Shown piece by piece: positions 18,071 to 26,643 of a stretch of DNA of 64,000 nucleotides. This stretch comes from CAZBWS01 sp964495705 (GTDB lineage: Bacteria; Pseudomonadota; Gammaproteobacteria; HTCC5015). Under the pieces are notes generated by a model. That model made no database searches, was not told where the DNA came from, and saw nothing but the letters and a program-made list of their open reading frames with translations. Where the stretch lies: assembly GCA_964495705.1 (NCBI GenBank), contig CAZBWS010000007.1:1-64000 (forward strand), given 5' to 3'. A program made the translations under genes and the position numbers. Positions within the stretch are counted from its first letter, which is position 1. The number at the start of each line of letters is the position of its first letter.

Positions 18071-20058
18071 GCCTATTTAACAACAAGCCAGCACTAGAGG
18101 CGGTTAAGAACCCCGTACTGAACTCTAAGCATCTCATTCTTCTGATGTTGGTGATTATCGTAGCTAGTACAGCACACTTTCTACGCATGCCGATTACCCT
18201 TAGTGCTTTAATTATTAGTGCACTCGGCTTAAAGGTACTTATGTTGTGGCGTGGTCGTATTGCCGCTAATAGATTGATGTTATTACTATTTACCATCGTA
18301 GTCACTGGCTTGGTGTTTATTAATTATGGCACTATCAATGGCCATGAAGCAGGTTCGGCTTTACTGGTGGGTATGTTAGGGCTGAAATTATTGGAGGCTA
18401 AAAACCATCGTGACGCGATGATCTGCCTATTTCTAACTTATTTTCTCACAGCCGTTAACTTCTTGTTTACTCAAAGTATTGCCACTGCTGCTTGGATGTT
18501 TTGCCAAGTGACTATCATTACATTCTGCTTGATTACCCTGAGCCAAACCCAATATAAAAGCCCTTGGAAATTTAGAGCCAAATTTGCTGTTAGGAGCGTG
18601 CTGCAAGCCGTTCCTATAATGGTTGTTTTGTTTTTACTCTTTCCTCGGATACCAGGGCCCCTGTGGGGGATTCCGAAGCCAAATAGCTCCGCTACAACCG
18701 GTTTTTCGGACACTATGTCGCCAGGTCAATTTTCTGATTTGGCAAAATCAGCTTCAGTGGCTTTTCGAGTTAAGTTTGAAGGGGATATTCCCCAACAAAA
18801 CCAACTCTATTGGCGAGGCCTAGTACTGTGGCACTACGACGGGTTTACATGGAACAAGGGTAAAAGTGTCAACTCTTATGCCTCAGCTTTTGAAAAACAA
18901 GGTGAGGCAATCGATTATACAGTGACATTAGAACCACATAAAAAGAAAACCCTGTTTACCCTAGACATGCCCGGAGATTTTAAGAATGCGTATAGGCTGG
19001 ATAGGAACTTTCAACTCAGCGCTAAGCGCGCAGTTACCCAGGTGATCCAATATCAGGTTAGCTCATTCAACACGTATCGAATAAATGCACAGTTAGAGCC
19101 TTTTGAATGGCGCAAAGGCTTACAACTACCTCGTGATTACAACCCTCAAACTATTGCGCTGGGAAAGCAGTGGAAACAGGATATTGGGGATCCTGAGAAA
19201 ATTGTTGATAAAGCGCTACATTTTTTTAATCAAGAACCGTTCTATTACACCTTACGTCCACCACCTTTAGGTAAGCATAAGGCGGATGACTTCTTATTTA
19301 ATACGCGCAAAGGTTTTTGCGAATATTATTCTAATGCATTTGTTATTTTAATGCGTGCAGCGGATATCCCCGCACGAGTAGTTGTCGGTTATATGGGGGG
19401 TGAGCGAAACCCTATTAATAACAATCTAACCATTCGTCAATCAGATGCCCATGCCTGGGCAGAGGTCTGGCTTAGTGGCCGTGGTTGGGTGCGTATCGAC
19501 CCTACCGCTGCGGTTGCTCCGTCTCGTATAGAGCAAAATCTCGATGCCGCCTTACCTGAAGAAGATCGCAGCGCCCTGCCCTTTTTCAGTAAAGCCTCAC
19601 CACTAAAAGGTCTAGTTAATCTTTGGGATGCTATCGATAATGGTTGGAACCAATGGGTGCTAGGCTACAACCCAGAGTTTCAACGCAAGTTTTTAGCGCG
19701 TTTTGGTCTCGAAGACTTTATGCAATTCACCTATGCCATGATCGGACTTATCGGTATTGCCTTAGCCCTGTTTAGTTTCTGGATGTTACGCCCGATTAAT
19801 AAAATAAAACTCACTGTAACCCAGAAGACATTTAAAAAATTCTGTCAACGCATGGCGACTAAAGGCTATACAAGAAATAGCCACGAAACTGCTAGTGATT
19901 ATATAAAGCGTTTAATAAAAGTGATGCCCCAGCAAGAGCGGCAATTACTAGAGATTGCCCGCACTTATAATCGCTTGCGCTATGAAAATGAGACTAGCGA
20001 TAGACTAGAACACTTTCAGAAGTTGGTTAATGGGTTTAAGGCTGATATTAAGCCATGA
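18067..20058 (+). CDS. tgpA: TgpA-type membrane transglutaminase
   Basis: This 663-residue protein starts at GTG overlapping the DUF58 stop by four bases. Five to six N-terminal transmembrane helices (about 20-200) precede a periplasmic transglutaminase core with the triad in order: Cys418 (GFCEYYSNAF), His462 (SDAHAWAEVW) and Asp478 (VRIDPTAA). A helix near 555-575 and a DUF4129-like C-terminal cytoplasmic domain follow. Pseudomonas aeruginosa TgpA has the same triad and is essential there; its physiological substrate is not established. The operon ends at the hairpin at 20089. Confidence 0.9.
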   Translation: MSLFNNKPALEAVKNPVLNSKHLILLMLVIIVASTAHFLRMPITLSALIISALGLKVLMLWRGRIAANRLMLLLFTIVVTGLVFINYGTINGHEAGSALLVGMLGLKLLEAKNHRDAMICLFLTYFLTAVNFLFTQSIATAAWMFCQVTIITFCLITLSQTQYKSPWKFRAKFAVRSVLQAVPIMVVLFLLFPRIPGPLWGIPKPNSSATTGFSDTMSPGQFSDLAKSASVAFRVKFEGDIPQQNQLYWRGLVLWHYDGFTWNKGKSVNSYASAFEKQGEAIDYTVTLEPHKKKTLFTLDMPGDFKNAYRLDRNFQLSAKRAVTQVIQYQVSSFNTYRINAQLEPFEWRKGLQLPRDYNPQTIALGKQWKQDIGDPEKIVDKALHFFNQEPFYYTLRPPPLGKHKADDFLFNTRKGFCEYYSNAFVILMRAADIPARVVVGYMGGERNPINNNLTIRQSDAHAWAEVWLSGRGWVRIDPTAAVAPSRIEQNLDAALPEEDRSALPFFSKASPLKGLVNLWDAIDNGWNQWVLGYNPEFQRKFLARFGLEDFMQFTYAMIGLIGIALALFSFWMLRPINKIKLTVTQKTFKKFCQRMATKGYTRNSHETASDYIKRLIKVMPQQERQLLEIARTYNRLRYENETSDRLEHFQKLVNGFKADIKP

Positions 20059-20088
20059 GGTTGCACTGATACTTTACAGATAGTGTAT

Positions 20089-20118
20089 AAAAAAGGCCTG
20101 CTTATGCAGGCCTTTTTT
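20089..20118. terminator. Bidirectional terminator between tgpA and tRNA-Ser
   Basis: The stem AAAAAAGGCCTGC / GCAGGCCTTTTTT has a TTAT loop. It ends the tgpA operon on the plus strand and the tRNA transcript on the minus strand. Confidence 0.92.
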
Positions 20119-20125
20119 AATAATA

Positions 20126-20215
20126 TGGCGGTGAGACAGGGATTCGAACCCTGGGTACGCGTAAACGTACACACGCTTTCCAGGCGTGCTCCTTCAACCA
20201 CTCAGACATCTCACC
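20126..20215 (-). tRNA. tRNA-Ser (GGA anticodon)
   Basis: The 90-nt minus-strand gene has acceptor arm GGTGAGA pairing with TCTCACC, discriminator G and encoded CCA. The anticodon loop CTGGAAA contains GGA, there is a long variable arm (class II) and the T loop is GGTTCGAATCC. It is followed by the terminator at 20089-20118. Confidence 0.96.
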
Positions 20216-20309
20216 GTGGTTTGCTAATCTAGCCTAAGCTATTTCAACAAGGCCGCGAGATTACATGATTCAAAGCCTGCAGGCAAGTGATTCAATATTG
20301 CTTCTGGAG

Positions 20310-21041
20310 TTATTTAAGCTCTATACAATAGCGTGGGTTAAAATCTTCGCGTTCGGCTAGGCCGTGGTAGCCTCGAGGGTTACACACTACACGAGTGTTG
20401 CCTAGTGTATAGTCTGACTGGCTATGAATATGACCGTGTACCCATAAGGCTGCTGGACAGTTTAATAACGCATTATCTAGGTCATTGCAGTAGGCGAACT
20501 GAAGGGCATCACTGGCGCTACGTGCCCAGCTGTGTTTACTGGGGGCGTGGTGAGAGACAACCACTTGGCGCTGGCCTTCATACTGTTCGAGCTGGCGCTG
20601 TAACCAGTCTAAACTCGCTTGGTGTTCACGATAAAGGTCATCGGCTGTTAAGGCGCGATTGTCTTCTTGGATGTATTTAAAGTCGTTTATTTTCGACTCC
20701 GCTTCCTCCATGACCCATTGATTGCCTTGGGCGTAGTCAGTCCAGAGGGTGCAGCCATGAAAAACAGTGCCGTCAATTTCGATGCTGTCACGTTCTAAAA
20801 AATGAATATTACTGCCCGAGCAGTCTTGGCGGAGTTGCTGTTGCGTGCTGTAGCGTTCCCCATGCCAATATTCATGATTGCCACAGATATAAATAACCGG
20901 TTGCTTAAACTTTTTAAGCCATTCTATCGCTTTTTCTTGTACGTGGATATCGCCAGCCGCAATCACCACATCCGCATCGGTGTGCGGCACATCAATCATG
21001 CCAAATTCTAAGTGTAGATCTGAAAATATTTGCAGCTTCAC
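20310..21041 (-). CDS. Calcineurin-like metallophosphoesterase
   Basis: This 243-residue cytoplasmic protein carries the five metallophosphoesterase blocks: DLHLEF (D8, H10), AGDIH, GNHEYW, SHHAPS and HGHIHS. These bind two metal ions. The substrate cannot be told from sequence; relatives include nucleotide and general phosphodiesterases. It stands alone between tRNA-Ser and ribA on the minus strand. Confidence 0.85.
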   Translation of the reverse strand: MKLQIFSDLHLEFGMIDVPHTDADVVIAAGDIHVQEKAIEWLKKFKQPVIYICGNHEYWHGERYSTQQQLRQDCSGSNIHFLERDSIEIDGTVFHGCTLWTDYAQGNQWVMEEAESKINDFKYIQEDNRALTADDLYREHQASLDWLQRQLEQYEGQRQVVVSHHAPSKHSWARSASDALQFAYCNDLDNALLNCPAALWVHGHIHSQSDYTLGNTRVVCNPRGYHGLAEREDFNPRYCIELK

Positions 21042-21091
21042 ATAACCCCCTATGTTGACTGCAGTATTACTTATTTAGTGGTGAAAGCAAA

Positions 21092-21691
21092 TTACTTAGG
21101 AGTAAACATATGCCCTAGTTTATTCACTTTAGTCGACAGGTAGCCCTCGCGTTCTGGTTCGTGGGGGGCGATGATTTCTAGCCGTTGTAGTACTTGAATA
21201 TCAAACTTTTCTAAGGCGGCAACTTTGCGCGGGTTATTGGTCATTAAGCGTACTGACTGTATGCCTTCCAGTTTGAGCATGTCGGCGGCAACTTGATAGT
21301 CTCTGGCATCAGCGGGAAAGCCTAGGTGCTCATTAGCCTCCACGGTATCCATGCCTTCATCTTGCAGCTCATAGGCTTTAATTTTGTTGGCTAGACCAAT
21401 GCCTCGTCCTTCTTGGCGCAAGTAAAGTAAGACACCATTGCCCTCTGCGGCTATATGGCCAAGGGCCATATCCAGTTGCTCGCCACAGTCACAACGCCTT
21501 GAGCCTAATACGTCGCCGGTCAGGCACTCAGAGTGCAGCCTCACTAACATGGCTTGATCAGTATTTTCTTTACGTTGACTCAATGCCATATGCTCATACC
21601 CTGTTTCATCCACATAGACGGTGGCAATAAATTCGCCATGACGTGTGGGTAGACGGGCGGAACTGGTTTTTTTTACTGAGTACTGGGTCAT
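21092..21691 (-). CDS. ribA: GTP cyclohydrolase II
   Basis: This 199-residue enzyme converts GTP to the first pyrimidine intermediate of riboflavin synthesis. Zinc ligands are in CLTGDVLGSRRCDCG, the catalytic region is RQEGRGIGL, and MTNNPRK is near the C-terminus. Length is normal for stand-alone RibA (not the RibBA fusion). No FMN riboswitch was seen upstream. Confidence 0.95.
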   Translation of the reverse strand: MTQYSVKKTSSARLPTRHGEFIATVYVDETGYEHMALSQRKENTDQAMLVRLHSECLTGDVLGSRRCDCGEQLDMALGHIAAEGNGVLLYLRQEGRGIGLANKIKAYELQDEGMDTVEANEHLGFPADARDYQVAADMLKLEGIQSVRLMTNNPRKVAALEKFDIQVLQRLEIIAPHEPEREGYLSTKVNKLGHMFTPK

Positions 21692-21771
21692 ACAGAAAAT
21701 ATAGTTTTGAGGATTAGTAGCTCAATTATAACCTGTAAGGCAGGTAACTAGCTAAATACATTTATAGATAT

Positions 21772-21796
21772 AAAAAAGGACAGCCTAGCCGCCCTT
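21772..21796 (-). terminator. Terminator downstream of kdsB
   Basis: On the minus strand GGGCGGC, loop TAG, GCTGTCC forms a 7-bp stem with two G-U pairs and is followed by six T. It ends the msbA-lpxK-ycaR-kdsB transcript. Confidence 0.65.
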
Positions 21797-21816
21797 GTTT
21801 ACATTTGATGTGTAAC

Positions 21817-22578
21817 CTAAAGTTTACACATAATCGCTTCAACGCGTACTAAGTCTTCAGGTACATCTACGCCTGGGCCTGGAGACTCAACAGCGTGAGC
21901 TACATAAATTTTAGCATCATGGCGCAAGGCTCTTAGTTGCTCAAGGCATTCAATTTCTTCTAAACGCCCCATCGACATAGAAGTGTAGCGCTTTAGAAAT
22001 TCAGCGCGATAACCATAGATGCCAATATGACGAAGTGCATATTTAGGCGGCTCTTCTGGGTCACGATCACGAATAAAAGGAATGGGGGCGCGACTAAAGT
22101 AAAGTGCAAAATTCCTATTGTCGTGCACAACTTTTACGATATTGGGATCATCTAAGTCTTCATAATCATCTATTTTAGCGCACAGGGTCGTCATGTCCGC
22201 ATCTTTGTGCAGCGATAGATCTGTGGCAACCTGTGTTAGCAAGGATGCTGGCGTCAACGGCTCATCGCCCTGCAAATTTACAATGATAGTCTCATCGCCC
22301 CAGTCTTTCTTAGAGATGACTTCAGCAATTCGATCACTCCCTGACTCATGTTCTGAGGAGGTCATAACGACCTCTGCGCCAAAGGCTTCAGCGGCTACGC
22401 GAATTTTATCGTCATCTGTTGCAATCAGCACTTCATCAGCTCCTGCTTGCATGCCACGTTCCCACACATGCTGGATCATGGGCTTGCCACAGATCATTTC
22501 AAGGGGTTTGCCGGGAAAGCGATTGGACGCATAGCGCGCAGGAATAACAATTTTAAAGTCAACGACAGCAGAGCCCAT
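21817..22578 (-). CDS. kdsB: CMP-KDO synthetase (3-deoxy-manno-octulosonate cytidylyltransferase)
   Basis: KdsB activates KDO with CTP for lipopolysaccharide core synthesis in the cytoplasm. The N-terminal nucleotide-binding motif is IVIPARYASNRFPGKPL, followed by GDEPL and the C-terminal GPGVDVPEDL. I place the start at the ATG at 22578, leaving nine residues before the conserved IVIPARY; an in-frame GTG at 22614 would overlap ycaR. It is last in the envelope operon, 13 nt after ycaR, with the terminator 20 nt downstream. About 253 residues, normal for the family. Confidence 0.93.
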   Translation of the reverse strand: MGSAVVDFKIVIPARYASNRFPGKPLEMICGKPMIQHVWERGMQAGADEVLIATDDDKIRVAAEAFGAEVVMTSSEHESGSDRIAEVISKKDWGDETIIVNLQGDEPLTPASLLTQVATDLSLHKDADMTTLCAKIDDYEDLDDPNIVKVVHDNRNFALYFSRAPIPFIRDRDPEEPPKYALRHIGIYGYRAEFLKRYTSMSMGRLEEIECLEQLRALRHDAKIYVAHAVESPGPGVDVPEDLVRVEAIMCKL

Positions 22579-22591
22579 AGCTCCACGGTTA

Positions 22592-22765
22592 CTAGGTGTT
22601 ATTGGTGAGGTCACGAGCTTCTTCCTCCAACATGACTGGGATGCCGTCTCTGACGGGATACGCCAGGCCAGCTACTTCACTGATTAACTCTTGGTTTTGT
22701 TCGTCATAACTTAGTTTACCCTGTGTTTTAGGGCAGACTAATATGTCTAATAGTGCTTTATCCAT
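22592..22765 (-). CDS. ycaR: Trm112/YcaR family small protein
   Basis: This protein of about 57 residues (MDKALLDILVCPKTQGKLSY...) matches the UPF0434/YcaR family between lpxK and kdsB, its usual place. Only one Cys of the usual CPxC pair remains (CPKT), so a zinc knuckle is unlikely here. The ATG at 22765 fits the family start; a GTG at 22777 gives four more residues. It overlaps the end of lpxK by 8 nt. Confidence 0.9.
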   Translation of the reverse strand: MDKALLDILVCPKTQGKLSYDEQNQELISEVAGLAYPVRDGIPVMLEEEARDLTNNT

Positions 22766-23780
22766 CGATTTTCTCACTTGCTAGCAAGTCTTGAATTTCG
22801 TTTAACAAGGCAGTGCTAAAATCATTTGGCAGCTGCGCTTCTACGGGGACATACAATAGCTTATCAGCGCCTAATTTTCGACACTTAACGGCGTCTTTTT
22901 CGGTCATTAAGACCGGTAAGTCATCATCAAACTGTACATCAGCCAATTCAAAGTGGTGATGATCGGGTTTTGCATGCTCAATACACTGAATGCCCCGCTC
23001 TCTCAGTGTATTAAAAAAACGTTGCGGATTACCTATACCCGCAATGGCGTGTACCGTATTAGCACTAAAGTCTGTCAATGTAGCGACCGGCTCATTATTG
23101 CTCACCGATAATACGCGATCTGCTATTAGGCGCATTACTGGAAAATGCTGGTAGTTTTGGCTATTCGCCACGATAAAGTTGACCTTACGCAGGCGTTCAG
23201 GTGGCTCGCGCAAGGGCCCTGAAGGGAGCAAGTGCCCGTTGCCAAGGCCCCGTGTTCCATCGATCATGGCAATTTCTAGCTGCCTTCCCATGGCATAGTG
23301 CTGCATGCCGTCATCAGAGAGAATTAAATCCAGCTCATAATGAGCCAGCAACAACTTTATGGCTTGCACACGGTCTGCGCCCACTGCCATAGGACAGTGC
23401 AAGTGTTGGTAGATCATGTAGGGCTCATCGCCTACCTGCTCTGGTAGGCTATCCGCATTTAACAGGCTAGGCTCATGTTCACTGGCGGACTTATAGCCGC
23501 GACTCACAATACCTATGCGGATAGGCTCACCATCGGCTTTTTGTTTAGCTTGTAATAGCTTGCCTAGCCAAATAATAAAAGGGGTCTTCCCCGTACCGCC
23601 CACGCTAATATTACCCACGACTATAATAGGTACCGCGGCCTGGTACTGCGCTGACAAGCCTTTTGCATAGGCTTTTTGACGCCCCCAAACGACCGCTTTT
23701 AATACGTAACTTATGGGTCGCAGAGCTAGGCTGAGCGGGTGGGACTCATACCAAATGTCATTCCAGAGATTGTTGGGCAT
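22758..23780 (-). CDS. lpxK: Tetraacyldisaccharide 4'-kinase
   Basis: This 340-residue protein phosphorylates the lipid A disaccharide precursor at the inner membrane. The P-loop is VGNISVGGTGKTPF (about 57-70), a DDGMQH motif is near 165, and an N-terminal hydrophobic anchor is present. Start and msbA stop overlap as TGATG. Two copies of the 13-mer repeat lie inside the gene 65 bp apart in opposite orientation (23446-23458 and 23515-23527). Confidence 0.95.
   Translation of the reverse strand: MPNNLWNDIWYESHPLSLALRPISYVLKAVVWGRQKAYAKGLSAQYQAAVPIIVVGNISVGGTGKTPFIIWLGKLLQAKQKADGEPIRIGIVSRGYKSASEHEPSLLNADSLPEQVGDEPYMIYQHLHCPMAVGADRVQAIKLLLAHYELDLILSDDGMQHYAMGRQLEIAMIDGTRGLGNGHLLPSGPLREPPERLRKVNFIVANSQNYQHFPVMRLIADRVLSVSNNEPVATLTDFSANTVHAIAGIGNPQRFFNTLRERGIQCIEHAKPDHHHFELADVQFDDDLPVLMTEKDAVKCRKLGADKLLYVPVEAQLPNDFSTALLNEIQDLLASEKIDG
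23446..23458 (-). repeat. Putative uptake sequence, full 13-mer ATGCGGATAGCCT
   Basis: Exact, in lpxK; faces the copy at 23515. Confidence 0.8.
23515..23527 (+). repeat. Putative uptake sequence, full 13-mer ATGCGGATAGGCT
   Basis: Exact, in lpxK. Confidence 0.8.
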
Positions 23781-25543
23781 CAGTGTTCGCTGAATTGCAT
23801 TTTGTGTAACTGGGAGTAAGCGCCCTGCTTTGTTAGCAGTTCGGTATGGCTACCTTGCTCAATTATTCGCCCTTGCTCCATAACCACAATCAAGTCAGCC
23901 TTTTCGATCGTCGAGAGGCGATGGGCAATCATTAATGTCGTTCGATTTTTAACCAATTCATCTAAAGCTGCTTGAATATGCCGCTCTGACTCCGTGTCCA
24001 GTGCGGACGTTGCTTCGTCTAAGATCAATATGGGTGAGTCTTTTAGTAGTGCTCGAGCAATTGATATACGCTGTCGTTGACCACCTGAGAGCTGCGCTCC
24101 ACCCTCACCTACCAGGGCGTTAAAACCTTCTGGTTTAGCTTCAATAAAATCAATTGCACGTGCCGCTATAGCGGCTTGTCGAATCTGAGTGTCACTGAAA
24201 CCTTCCATTTCACCGTAGGCGATATTATTGCGAATGCTATCGTCAAATAAGCGTATATCTTGACCCACATAAGAAATTTGTCGGCGTAAATCGCTCAGGC
24301 TATAGTCTTGGATGTTGTGATCGTCGAGTTTGATTGCGCCATTATCGACATCGTAAAACCGCGGTAATAAACTCGCTAGTGTTGTCTTGCCACTGCCAGA
24401 GGCACCAACCAAGGCAACGGTTTGCCCTGCCTTTATGCTTAGGTTTAAGTTGTTGATAGCAGCAGTTTCTGCGCCCTGATAGCTAAAACCGACACCGATG
24501 AAGTCTAAATTACCGCGTGCCTTTTCAATAGTCGCCTGCCCTTCATCAAGCTCAGACTCTGAATCGATGATATCAAAAACCGATTGAGCTGCAGCCACTC
24601 CACGTTGGATTTGTAAATTTACTTTAGTTAATGATCGCAAAGGTGCAAATAAACCAGCAAAGGCAAAAAAGAAAGCCATAAACTCACCAGCTTTCATGGG
24701 CGCTTCAATAAACATGCCCGTGGCGGCAACATAGATAATTAAGCCTAAGGATATCCCCACCAAAATTTGTACAAAGGGTGAGACTAGGCTATTTATAACT
24801 GCAAGCTTTAATTCTTGGCTGCGTGTGTAGTCATTCACTTTTCCAAAGCGTTGCTGCTCTGTTTTGTGCCCACCAAAGACTTTAATAATGCGGTGTGCAG
24901 TAATAATCTCGCTCACTACTTGAGCTACATTGCCAACAGAGTCTTGAATTCGCTTGCTGTAGCGACGTACTGCCTTATTACCTAAACCAACTAATAATAA
25001 CATGACAGGAAAAATGACTAAAAACACTAAAACAAGTTTGGCACTGATCGTGCACATTATAAAAATAAGGCCGACACCCGTTAAGCCATCACGAATCAAA
25101 ATAGTAATTGATTTTGAGCAGGTATGCGAAAGCAGGCCAACGTTGTAAGTGACTTTTGATAATGCCTCGCCTGAGGAAGACCTGTCATGCATACTGCTTG
25201 GGACATTCAGGTATTTTGAAAACAGCTGTTTACGGATGTCACGGATAACACTCATAGCAACATAATCCATACCATAGCTACCCATAATTCCACCTAGCGC
25301 TCTTAAACTAACGGCTAGTATGATTAACATAGGTACCGTCCAGACGGCATTAGGGTCTTGTTGGGTAAAGACTTGTTCAACCAATGGCTCAACTTGTTTG
25401 ACAAAAAAGGCGTTGGCTCCAGCAGTGATGACCATGCCAACGATGGCAAAATAAAATGCCAAACGATAATTTTTTGAATAAGCCAAAAGCCGTAGGTAGA
25501 CAGCTTTAGTTGAATACTCTACGGCTTTATTATCGACTGCCAC
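23780..25543 (-). CDS. msbA: Lipid A export ABC transporter/flippase
   Basis: This 587-residue half-transporter has six N-terminal transmembrane helices, then an ATPase domain with Walker A VGASGSGKTTLA, signature LSGGQRQRISIA, Walker B ILILDEATSALD and the switch His in IAHRLSTI. It flips lipid A-core across the inner membrane, consistent with lpxK immediately downstream. It begins at GTG sharing its G with the TAG stop of exbD. Confidence 0.95.
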   Translation of the reverse strand: MAVDNKAVEYSTKAVYLRLLAYSKNYRLAFYFAIVGMVITAGANAFFVKQVEPLVEQVFTQQDPNAVWTVPMLIILAVSLRALGGIMGSYGMDYVAMSVIRDIRKQLFSKYLNVPSSMHDRSSSGEALSKVTYNVGLLSHTCSKSITILIRDGLTGVGLIFIMCTISAKLVLVFLVIFPVMLLLVGLGNKAVRRYSKRIQDSVGNVAQVVSEIITAHRIIKVFGGHKTEQQRFGKVNDYTRSQELKLAVINSLVSPFVQILVGISLGLIIYVAATGMFIEAPMKAGEFMAFFFAFAGLFAPLRSLTKVNLQIQRGVAAAQSVFDIIDSESELDEGQATIEKARGNLDFIGVGFSYQGAETAAINNLNLSIKAGQTVALVGASGSGKTTLASLLPRFYDVDNGAIKLDDHNIQDYSLSDLRRQISYVGQDIRLFDDSIRNNIAYGEMEGFSDTQIRQAAIAARAIDFIEAKPEGFNALVGEGGAQLSGGQRQRISIARALLKDSPILILDEATSALDTESERHIQAALDELVKNRTTLMIAHRLSTIEKADLIVVMEQGRIIEQGSHTELLTKQGAYSQLHKMQFSEH

Positions 25544-25962
25544 TATTTACCTGCTACTTCACTGGTTGAGAGAGACATTTTCACCAAGCCTAACTTGCCG
25601 ATCACATCCATGATAGTGACGACAGATTGATAGTCTGCCTTACCGTCGCCGCGAATAACAACATGACGATCTTTATTGCCTACGGTGACTTTTTGAATCG
25701 CTTTTCGCAACGTGTCGGGGCTGGTATTAAGTAGTTCTTTGCCGTCTACAAAAAAGCGGCCGCGGGCATCCACGACAATTTCTAAGGGTCGATCTTTATC
25801 TTGACTCTCTTCAGCACTGGCCTCAGGTAAGTTAATTTGTAGTTCAGTTTCTTTTTGAAAAGTAGTCGTAATCATAAAGAAAATTAACAACAGGAACACC
25901 ACGTCAATTAACGGGGTAACATTGACATCTAACTCTTCGGCTTGGCGATTCTTAAAGTTCAT
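25543..25962 (-). CDS. exbD: ExbD/TolR-family biopolymer transport protein
   Basis: This 139-residue protein has one transmembrane helix with the conserved proton-pathway Asp in TPLIDVVFLLLIFFM, followed by a periplasmic domain. It pairs with the ExbB-like protein encoded 2 nt upstream to form a proton-driven motor. Its place in the lipid A operon beside msbA/lpxK is conserved in Pseudomonas-like bacteria. Confidence 0.92.
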   Translation of the reverse strand: MNFKNRQAEELDVNVTPLIDVVFLLLIFFMITTTFQKETELQINLPEASAEESQDKDRPLEIVVDARGRFFVDGKELLNTSPDTLRKAIQKVTVGNKDRHVVIRGDGKADYQSVVTIMDVIGKLGLVKMSLSTSEVAGK

Positions 25963-25964
25963 GC

Positions 25965-26615
25965 CTAGGCCTCGCGCTCGCCTTGCACAACTTCTACCAG
26001 TTTAATCGCTTCTTGTTCCATACCAACGACCAAGGCGTCAACGCGTGCACGAAAGTAACGATGGAAAATCAAGCTTGGAATGGCTACTGAAATTCCTGCT
26101 GCGGTTGTAATTAAGGCTTTGGATATACCCCCAGCTAATAGTTCTGGGTCACCGACTCCTGCAGAGGTGATGACGGCAAATACTTGGATCATACCAATGA
26201 CTGTTCCCAGTAGGCCCAATAAGGGGGTAATCGCTGCTACAGTACCTAAAGCATTTAAGAAGCGTTCGAGCTCGTGAGCCACATGGCGGCCGGTCTCCTC
26301 AATACTCTCTTTCATGACTTCTCGTGAGTGCTTGCGGTTTATCAAACCAATAGCGAGAACACGCCCCAGTGGAGACCCCTCATAGATACTTTGAATTTTC
26401 TTGTCATCTAGCTTATTACTTTTAACCATATCCCAAATATCTGCGACCAATGATTTTGGCAGTACTTTTTCAGGCTTGAGGCTCCAAAAGCGTTCTACAA
26501 CGATTCCTAAAGCTAAAATTGAGCAGGCTAGTATAGGAAACATTAAAATGCCCCCAGCTTGTATGATTGCAAACACAGTATTTGATCCGTTAATTTTTGA
26601 ATATGCGCGAATCAT
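25965..26615 (-). CDS. exbB: ExbB/TolQ/MotA-family proton channel protein
   Basis: This 216-residue protein has three transmembrane helices: near 18-40, and the pair near 120-190 with the hallmark TPLLGLLGTVIGMI and ITTAAGISVAIPSL. It is the stator of the ExbB-ExbD motor. It is 28 nt downstream of comEC and probably part of the same transcript. Confidence 0.92.
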   Translation of the reverse strand: MIRAYSKINGSNTVFAIIQAGGILMFPILACSILALGIVVERFWSLKPEKVLPKSLVADIWDMVKSNKLDDKKIQSIYEGSPLGRVLAIGLINRKHSREVMKESIEETGRHVAHELERFLNALGTVAAITPLLGLLGTVIGMIQVFAVITSAGVGDPELLAGGISKALITTAAGISVAIPSLIFHRYFRARVDALVVGMEQEAIKLVEVVQGEREA

Positions 26616-26643
26616 ACTGTATTTAAGTCCTGCTTAAAAAGAC

